Below, in pieces: positions 6,621 to 11,111 of a DNA stretch of 11,111 nt. The notes beneath the pieces are model-generated. The model saw only the letters and a program-made list of their open reading frames with translations. It was not told where the DNA came from and ran no database searches. The stretch lies in contig JAMWZF010000076.1 in the NCBI GenBank assembly GCA_024304875.1, forward strand, positions 1-11,111. The letters run 5' to 3'. The translations under genes were made by a program, and so were the position numbers. Each line of letters opens with the position of its first letter. Position 1 is the first letter of the stretch. The DNA is from Paracoccaceae bacterium. Lineage in GTDB: Bacteria; Pseudomonadota; Alphaproteobacteria; Rhodobacterales; Rhodobacteraceae.

Positions 6621-7478
6621 CTAGCCGGCGGCGGCGCGGGCCTTGGCCTCTGCCCGGTTGGCCAGCGTCCGCACGCCTTGGGTCTGCCGCACGCCGGGGA
6701 CGACGCGGTAGATCGCCTCGACGATATTCTCGACCCCGAAGCCCATGATGCCGAGGCCAGTGAGGCCCAGCAGGATGCGCCCGAAGGTCATGCCGCGGAT
6801 GTATTGCAGCGCGCCGCCGATGCCCTTGGCCGAGGACGGATCGGAATTGAGGGCGGCGATGGCGAGGAAGGCGCCGACGATGCCGAGCACGATGCCGTAG
6901 GCGACGAAGCCCCAGCGCAGGAGCGGCGTCAGCTTGCGGGTCGTCTCGGTGACCTGGATGTAGCGCTCGTACTTCTTCTTGTAGCCCTTGAGGATGTAAT
7001 GGACCCCGGCGCCGAGGATGCCGAGGGCGACCGCGGCGACCAGCCACTTGCCGCCGGGCATCTGCATCAGCTTGGCCGTCCAGTCCTGCGCGCCGCTGTC
7101 GCCGCCGCCCGAGCCGCCGCCCATGGCGAGGCCGGCGATCCCGACGCCAAGGGCGGCGTGGATCAGGCCGGTGACGACGAGGCCCGCGCGCTCGGCAAGG
7201 CCGCTGTCGTCCTCGCCCCGGCGTTCGAGGTCGTACCAGGCCGCGATCAGGCGCCAGACGGCGTAGCAGATGAAGCCGAGGGCGATGATCCAGAGCAGGA
7301 TCTGGCCGAAGGGGGCGCCGCGCAGCCGCTCGAGCGCCCCTTGCGTTCCGTCGGTCTGGCCGCCGAAGAGGGCGGCCCAGAGGGTGATCCCCCCGAGGAT
7401 GAGGTAGACGGCGCCGCGGGCGGAGTAGCCGGCGCGCATGACGGGGACGACCCAGTCGGGGGCTCTTGCATCGGACAT
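6621..7478 (-). CDS. DUF1206 six-helix inner-membrane protein
   Basis: This 285-residue protein is built from three copies of the two-helix DUF1206 unit, at about residues 10-84, 96-170 and 184-258. Each unit has a first helix after a short Arg/Gly-containing entry (for example RAGYSARGAVYLILGG), a glycine-rich or polar loop, and a second helix starting near a G-x-x-L motif (APFGQILLW, PGGKWLVAA, MTFGRILLG). Predicted helices lie at about 17-38, 58-80, 98-119, 144-163, 189-210 and 233-255. The loop at 120-128 is a Gly/Ser run, and the tail after residue 262 is Ala/Arg-rich. The function of the family is unknown, and nothing here suggests enzyme residues. Start chosen: ATG 7478, with AAAGGA about 9 bases upstream; the longer upstream frame is Ser/Pro/Arg-rich and not protein-like. 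It sits between the DUF6446-like gene (64-base gap) and glyS, probably in the same transcript. Confidence 0.85.
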   Translation of the reverse strand: MSDARAPDWVVPVMRAGYSARGAVYLILGGITLWAALFGGQTDGTQGALERLRGAPFGQILLWIIALGFICYAVWRLIAAWYDLERRGEDDSGLAERAGLVVTGLIHAALGVGIAGLAMGGGSGGGDSGAQDWTAKLMQMPGGKWLVAAVALGILGAGVHYILKGYKKKYERYIQVTETTRKLTPLLRWGFVAYGIVLGIVGAFLAIAALNSDPSSAKGIGGALQYIRGMTFGRILLGLTGLGIMGFGVENIVEAIYRVVPGVRQTQGVRTLANRAEAKARAAAG

Positions 7479-7542
7479 CGGGGGGCTTCCTTTCACGGCT
7501 GCGTTACAGGCACAGCGCGCGACGGGGCCATCGGGTTCCGAG

Positions 7543-8070
7543 TTATTCGGCGGCAGGCGGTTCCGGGCAGCCGTCCGGCACCGGGTCGCCGTCGAAGACG
7601 ACCGCGCCGCAGGGGTTGATCTGGTGCCAGGAGAAGGCCCGCCCGTCGGGCAGGACCGCGACGACACGGTCGATCCCGTATTCGATGTTCTCGGTGCCGA
7701 GGAAGGCGATGGCCTCGCCGGTTTCGAGCGCGGCGCCGATCGCCTCGGCGTCGAAGCAGTCGAACCAGCCGGGGGCGACCAGGGGCTCGGCGTCCTCGTA
7801 GGTGACGTAGGTTTCCGTCAGCATGGCCTGCGAATTGGTCAGCTCGAAACAGGCGCGGTAGCGGATGGGTGAGGAGGTCGCGTCGATCCCCTCGTAGTTT
7901 TCGAACATGACCGGTTCGGGAGCGCCCGTGGCGAGGGATGTCAGTTGCACTTCTCCGACATCTTCCGCGTTCACGGGCGTGTAGAAGGCGTAGACCTGAA
8001 GCCAGTACATGGCCAGTCCGGCGATCAGCGCTGTCAGCCCGAGGGCCACGACCGCGATCCGCCCGTTCAC
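7543..8070 (-). CDS. DUF6446-like membrane-anchored protein
   Basis: This 175-residue protein has one N-terminal membrane segment (about residues 4-26, IAVVALGLTALIAGLAMYWLQV), which acts as an anchor or uncleaved signal. The remaining ~145 residues would face the periplasm. Notable stretches are IDATSSPIRYRACFEL (62-77), PLVAPGWFDCFDA (97-108), FLGTENIEYGIDRVVAVLPDG (123-143) and WHQINPCG (148-155). I recognise these as typical of a family found mainly in Rhodobacterales and called DUF6446, from memory and without a search. Four Cys (74, 105, 154, 168) could form two disulfides. No enzyme motif is visible. GTG 8070 is the start: its GTGA overlaps the glyQ stop by four bases, implying translational coupling to glyQ, and it gives a clean membrane segment. 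A role near the tRNA synthetase is not suggested by sequence. Confidence 0.78.
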   Translation of the reverse strand: MNGRIAVVALGLTALIAGLAMYWLQVYAFYTPVNAEDVGEVQLTSLATGAPEPVMFENYEGIDATSSPIRYRACFELTNSQAMLTETYVTYEDAEPLVAPGWFDCFDAEAIGAALETGEAIAFLGTENIEYGIDRVVAVLPDGRAFSWHQINPCGAVVFDGDPVPDGCPEPPAAE

Positions 8071-8993
8071 GCCGCGGCCGGGGCGGCGCCGCCCGCCTCC
8101 GTCTGCACGAAGGCATCGGCGCAGAGCTTGGCCAGCGCCCGGACCCGGCCGATGTAGGCCTGCCGCTCGGTGACCGAGATGACGCCGCGGGCGTCGAGCA
8201 GGTTGAACAGGTGCGAGGCCTTGATGCACTGGTCGTAGGCCGGCAGGGCCATGACGATGCGCCGCCCGGTCTTGGGGTCCTCATGCGGTTCGGCCAGGAT
8301 GCGGGCGCATTCGGCCTCGGCATCCTCGAAATGCTTCATCAGCGTGTCGGTGTCGGCCACGTCGAAGTTCCACCGGGCGTACTGCGCCTCGGCCTCGCGG
8401 AAGACGTCGCCGTAGGTCAGCGGGATCGGCGCGGCGGGGTCGTTGAAGGGCATCTCCATGACGTGGTCGACGCCCAGGACATACATCGCCAGCCGCTCCA
8501 GCCCGTAGGTCAGCTCGCCCGAGACGGGGTGGCAGTCGTGGCCGCCGACCTGCTGGAAATAGGTGAACTGGCTGACCTCCATGCCGTCGCACCAGACCTC
8601 CCAGCCGAGGCCCCAGGCGCCGAGTGTGGGCGATTCCCAGTCGTCCTCGACGAAGCGGATGTCGTGCAAGCCCATGTCGATGCCGATTGCGGCAAGCGAG
8701 CCGAGGTAGAGCGCCTGCAGGTCCGGCGGCGAGGGTTTGATGATGACCTGGTACTGGTAGTAGTGCTGCATCCGGTTCGGGCTGTCGCCGTAGCGCCCGT
8801 CGGTCGGGCGGCGCGAGGGCTGGACGTAGGCCGCGGCCCAGGGGGTGGACCCCAGCGCCCGCAGGGTGGTGCCGGGGTGGAAGGTGCCGGCGCCGACTTC
8901 CATGTCGTAGGGCTGGAGCACGGCGCAGCCCTGCCCGGCCCAGTAGGTCTGAAGGCGCAGGATGATCTCCTGGAAGGAACGCGGCTTGTCCAT
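8067..8993 (-). CDS. glyQ: Glycyl-tRNA synthetase alpha subunit
   Basis: GlyQ carries the class II catalytic core that activates glycine with ATP and transfers it to tRNA-Gly together with GlyS. The 308-residue length matches the family (303 in E. coli). Diagnostic blocks are SFQEIILRLQTYWAGQGC (6-23), QPYDMEVGAGTFHPGTTLRALG, AAAYVQPSRRPTDGRYGDSPNR, QHYYQYQVIIKPSP, GIDMGLHDIRFVEDDWESPTLGAWGLGWEVWCDGMEV (in pieces across ~120-155), TYFQQVGG and ELTYGLERLAMY. Start chosen: ATG 8993, preceded by GAGAGGT about 6 bases upstream; the frame continues upstream to 9044 but those residues do not look like GlyQ. The stop overlaps the next gene by four bases. glyQ is probably the first gene of the minus-strand operon, behind the promoter at 9023-9051. 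Confidence 0.97.
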   Translation of the reverse strand: MDKPRSFQEIILRLQTYWAGQGCAVLQPYDMEVGAGTFHPGTTLRALGSTPWAAAYVQPSRRPTDGRYGDSPNRMQHYYQYQVIIKPSPPDLQALYLGSLAAIGIDMGLHDIRFVEDDWESPTLGAWGLGWEVWCDGMEVSQFTYFQQVGGHDCHPVSGELTYGLERLAMYVLGVDHVMEMPFNDPAAPIPLTYGDVFREAEAQYARWNFDVADTDTLMKHFEDAEAECARILAEPHEDPKTGRRIVMALPAYDQCIKASHLFNLLDARGVISVTERQAYIGRVRALAKLCADAFVQTEAGGAAPAAA

Positions 8994-9022
8994 TGCGGGA
9001 CCTCTCGGCAACACTTGGGCGC

Positions 9023-9051
9023 TCAATAGGACCGCGGCGGGCAAGGGTCAA
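9023..9051 (-). promoter_or_regulatory. Candidate promoter of the glyQ operon
   Basis: On the minus strand TTGACC (9051-9046) matches the -35 consensus at five of six positions. After a 17-base spacer comes TATTGA (9028-9023), a weak -10 box keeping only TAT. The predicted transcript starts near 9016, giving a leader of about 23 bases that contains the glyQ ribosome-binding site. Weak -10 boxes behind a good -35 are common in alphaproteobacteria. An 8-bp arm of an inverted repeat (9039-9046 with 9099-9106) overlaps the spacer. Confidence 0.5.
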
Positions 9052-9128
9052 TCAAACCTGCGTTTTTGGGCTGACGCCGCGCCCGCGTCTGGTAGTAGCC
9101 TTGCCCAAACCCATCACAGGCCTGCCAT

Positions 9129-10922
9129 ATGACCCTCTCCCGTATCCTGTTCGCCCTGTTCGCGGCGATCCTGATCACCCTCGCCGCCCCGCGCGGCGCC
9201 AGCGCCCAGACCGCCTATGTCCAGATCGAGGCCCAGCGCACGCTGTCGAGCGCGACGGAGAAGGCGCGGGACTACGCCGCCCGGCTGCCCGACGTGACGG
9301 GCCACTACCTCGGCACCGGCTGGTACGGCATCGCCCTCGGCCCCTACTCCGAGGCGGATGCGCAGAGGGTCCTGTCGGCCCTGCGCGCGGCGGGCAGCAT
9401 TCCGGCGGATGCCTACCTCGTCACCGGCCAGAACTTCGAACAGCAATTCTGGCCGGTGGGCGTCGGCGCGCCGACCGCGGCGCAGCCGGCCCCGGACCTC
9501 GACCAGGACCCGGACCTCACACCCGAGGATCTTGCCGCCGCGCTAGAGGTGCCGGAGATCGCGCCCGCGCCCGAACCGGACCCGCTCGAGATCCCCGACG
9601 AGACCCCGGCCGAGGCCCGCGCCTCGGAGGCCCTTCTGACGCGGCCGGAGCGCGAAGAGCTTCAGATCGCCCTGCAATGGGCCGGCTTCTACGAGGGCGC
9701 CATCGACGCCGCCTTCGGCCCGGGCACCCGCGCCTCGATGCGGGCCTGGCAGGAGGCGAACAACCACGAGCCGACCGGCATCCTGACGAGCGGGCAGCGC
9801 GCCCAGCTCTTCGCCGCCTACAACGCGGTGCTGGAGGGGATGGACCTGCAGCTGGTGCGCGACGACGCGGCGGGAATCGAGATGGTCCTGCCCACGGGCG
9901 CGGTGGAATTCACCGAATACGAGCCGCCCTTCGCCCGCTTCGACGCCCGCTCGGAGGATCTGCCCGCGCAGGTCCTGCTCATCTCGCAGCCCGGAGACCA
10001 GGCCCGCTTCGCAGGGTTCTACGAAATCCTCCAGACGCTCGAGATCGTGCCGCCGGAGGGCCCGCGCGAGCGGTCGGGCGGCAGCTTCACCATCGAGGGG
10101 ATCGACGGCGACCGGCACACCTGGGTGCAGGCCAGCCTCGAGGATGGACGGATCAAGGGGTTTGCCCTGGTCTGGCCGGCCGGCGACGAGGACCGGCGCG
10201 CCCGCGTCCTGGCCGAGATGCAGGAGAGCTTCGTCCGGCTGGACGGCGTGCTCGACCCCGCCATTGCGCCCCCGGACGAGGGCCAGTCGATCGACCTCGT
10301 CTCGGGGCTCGAGGTGCGCCGGCCGACACTGACCCGTTCGGGGTTCTACATCGACGAGGCGGGGAGCGTGCTGACCACCGCCGAGGCGGTGGAAAGCTGC
10401 GAGCGGATCACCGTCGATGCCGGCTACGAGGCCCGCGTCGCCCATCTGGACGAGGCTCTCGGGATCGCGGTCCTGCGGCCGGATGCGGCGCTGTCCCCGC
10501 TTGGCGTGGCCGAGTTCCAGACCGGCGTTCCGCGGCTGCAGGCCGAGGTCGCCGTGGCGGGCTTTCCCTACGGGAGCGTGCTGGCGACCCCGGCGGTGAC
10601 CTTCGGGAGGCTGGCGGACCTGCGGGGCCTGGACGGCGAGGAGCAGGTCAAGCGCCTGACCCTGACCGCCGCCGAAGGCGACGCGGGCGGGCCGCTGTTC
10701 GACAACGGCGGCGCGGTGCTGGGGATGCTGCTTCCCCGGCCCTCGGACAGCGCGCAGGTGCTGCCGGAGGACGTGGCCATCGCGCTGGATGCCGAAGCGA
10801 TCGTCGCCTCTCTCGAGACCGCGGGGATCGAGGTGAACACCACCAGCAACATGGCTTTCATGGCGCCGGGGACCCTGACGCTGCTGGCTGCCGACATGAC
10901 CGTCCTGGTCAGCTGCTGGTAA
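9129..10922 (+). CDS. Exported SPOR / peptidoglycan-binding protein with an inactive trypsin-like domain
   Basis: This 597-residue protein has a signal peptide (1-26, ending GASA before QTA). A SPOR-like domain follows (about 29-98, YVQIEAQRTLSSA to WYGIALGPYSEADA and IPADAYLV). After an acidic Pro/Glu-rich linker (115-165) comes a PG_binding_1 domain (about 174-232, REELQIALQWAGFYEGAID and FGPGTRASMRAWQ). Then come an unassigned conserved-looking region (240-375) and a C-terminal trypsin-like fold (about 385-565). In the last domain the usual catalytic positions are all replaced: the His of NAHVV reads TAEAV (Glu419), the Asp of DLAVL reads GIAVL (Gly445) and the Ser of GDSGG reads GDAGG (Ala519). 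It should therefore bind wall material in the periplasm without cleaving protein. ATG 9129 gives the full signal peptide but has a poor ribosome-binding site. It is transcribed away from glyQ and ends at a hairpin terminator. Confidence 0.85.
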   Translation: MTLSRILFALFAAILITLAAPRGASAQTAYVQIEAQRTLSSATEKARDYAARLPDVTGHYLGTGWYGIALGPYSEADAQRVLSALRAAGSIPADAYLVTGQNFEQQFWPVGVGAPTAAQPAPDLDQDPDLTPEDLAAALEVPEIAPAPEPDPLEIPDETPAEARASEALLTRPEREELQIALQWAGFYEGAIDAAFGPGTRASMRAWQEANNHEPTGILTSGQRAQLFAAYNAVLEGMDLQLVRDDAAGIEMVLPTGAVEFTEYEPPFARFDARSEDLPAQVLLISQPGDQARFAGFYEILQTLEIVPPEGPRERSGGSFTIEGIDGDRHTWVQASLEDGRIKGFALVWPAGDEDRRARVLAEMQESFVRLDGVLDPAIAPPDEGQSIDLVSGLEVRRPTLTRSGFYIDEAGSVLTTAEAVESCERITVDAGYEARVAHLDEALGIAVLRPDAALSPLGVAEFQTGVPRLQAEVAVAGFPYGSVLATPAVTFGRLADLRGLDGEEQVKRLTLTAAEGDAGGPLFDNGGAVLGMLLPRPSDSAQVLPEDVAIALDAEAIVASLETAGIEVNTTSNMAFMAPGTLTLLAADMTVLVSCW

Positions 10923-10945
10923 GAGCGCGGCGGGGCGCGGACGGA

Positions 10946-10975
10946 ACGGCCTGCCCTGATCGGGGCGGGCCGTTT
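10946..10975 (+). terminator. Hairpin terminator after the SPOR/trypsin-like gene
   Basis: A 12-bp stem (10946-10957 with 10962-10973, two G-T pairs) closes a GATC loop and leads into TTTGG. It starts 23 bases after the stop codon. The T-run is short, which is usual in GC-rich alphaproteobacteria. Confidence 0.65.
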
Positions 10976-11006
10976 GGCTGTCGGGAGGGGTCCGCCGCGG
11001 GCGGCG

Positions 11007-11014
11007 ATGGTTAA
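11007..11014 (-). promoter_or_regulatory. Possible CtrA half-site
   Basis: The minus strand reads TTAACCAT, the form described for CtrA half-sites in alphaproteobacteria. A single 8-base match is weak evidence. Its location about 30-60 bases upstream of a candidate promoter for the next gene is what makes it worth recording. Confidence 0.25.
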
Positions 11015-11040
11015 CGACGGCAGCCTTCACCGTTTGTAAA

Positions 11041-11070
11041 TGCACATTTTTCTGTTTTAATTCATATAGT
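11041..11070 (+). promoter_or_regulatory. Weak promoter candidate for a gene beyond the window
   Basis: TGCACA (11041-11046) could serve as a -35 box (four of six bases) with TATAGT (11065-11070) as a good -10 box (five of six), 18 bases apart. No downstream gene is visible to confirm it. Confidence 0.3.
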
Positions 11071-11111
11071 TGGCTACCCCTTCAGGGCGTCACGACTCTA
11101 GAGTTCTGACG

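Larger units (their letters stand above)
10976..11111. other. Intergenic region at the right edge
   Basis: I see no convincing gene here. The stretch from about 11024 to 11075 is distinctly AT-rich compared with the rest of the window, as expected for a promoter region of a plus-strand gene beyond the edge. A perfect 10-bp palindrome, ACTCTAGAGT, lies at 11095-11104. The only start-like ATGs open frames of about ten codons. Confidence 0.5.

Noticed and set aside
6435..7619. A 394-codon plus-strand frame across the DUF1206 gene
   Set aside because: It is Asp/Gly/Ala-rich with no domain, and it crosses the glyS hairpin and two gene borders. The minus-strand frame encodes clear membrane repeats.
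8993..11014. A 673-codon plus-strand frame overlapping the SPOR/trypsin-like gene
   Set aside because: The product is dominated by Arg, Gly, Pro and Ala and has no domain, whereas the 9129-10922 frame has a signal peptide and three domains.
9543..11045. A 500-codon minus-strand frame antisense to the SPOR/trypsin-like gene
   Set aside because: It has low-complexity composition (Arg, Gly, His, Gln) and no motif, and it runs through the terminator.
1..11111. Defence island, prophage, transposon or CRISPR system
   Set aside because: No transposase, integrase, phage structural gene, Cas protein, toxin-antitoxin pair or spaced direct repeats were seen on either strand. The genes are conserved chromosomal functions.

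Overview
The window looks like chromosomal DNA from an alphaproteobacterium of the Rhodobacterales (Rhodobacteraceae / Roseobacter group). The reasons are the very high GC content, GTG starts, a split glyQ/glyS glycyl-tRNA synthetase with a PPDK-family gene directly after glyS, DUF1206- and DUF6446-type proteins, and a G/C-palindrome intergenic element of a kind I associate with this order. Genus cannot be set from sequence reading alone. I see no rRNA, tRNA, CRISPR array, insertion sequence, phage or plasmid gene.

Layout. Positions 1-8993 are read entirely on the minus strand. In transcription order they are: glyQ (8067-8993), a small membrane-anchored DUF6446-like protein (7543-8070, overlapping glyQ by a GTGA), a six-helix DUF1206 membrane protein (6621-7478), glyS (4286-6550), a divergent PPDK-family protein (1688-4228), a secreted SleB-type cell-wall hydrolase (849-1505), and the 5' part of folB, which leaves the window at position 1. 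A sigma70-like promoter before glyQ (about 9023-9051) could drive glyQ through the PPDK-like gene as one operon, since gaps there are short (overlap, 64, 70 and 57 nt). The hydrolase has its own good promoter (1563-1591) in a comparatively AT-rich, palindrome-bearing intergenic region. FolB follows a structured repeat element. Divergently, on the plus strand, 9129-10922 encodes an exported protein with SPOR, peptidoglycan-binding and trypsin-like domains. It ends at a hairpin terminator. The last ~130 bases hold only possible regulatory sites for a gene beyond the window.

How the genes work together. GlyQ and GlyS are the two subunits of one enzyme, here separated by two membrane-protein genes. 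The PPDK-like protein keeps the phosphohistidine and PEP/pyruvate domains but has lost most ATP-site residues, so it may not be a working dikinase. The hydrolase and the SPOR/peptidoglycan-binding protein both point to envelope work. FolB belongs to folate synthesis.

I did not find a convincing new multi-gene system. The observations most worth a second look are: (1) the degraded ATP-grasp half of the PPDK-like protein; (2) a trypsin-like domain with all three catalytic residues replaced; (3) a perfect 12-bp hairpin that buries part of the glyS ribosome-binding site; and (4) a ~280-bp lower-GC insert inside glyS.
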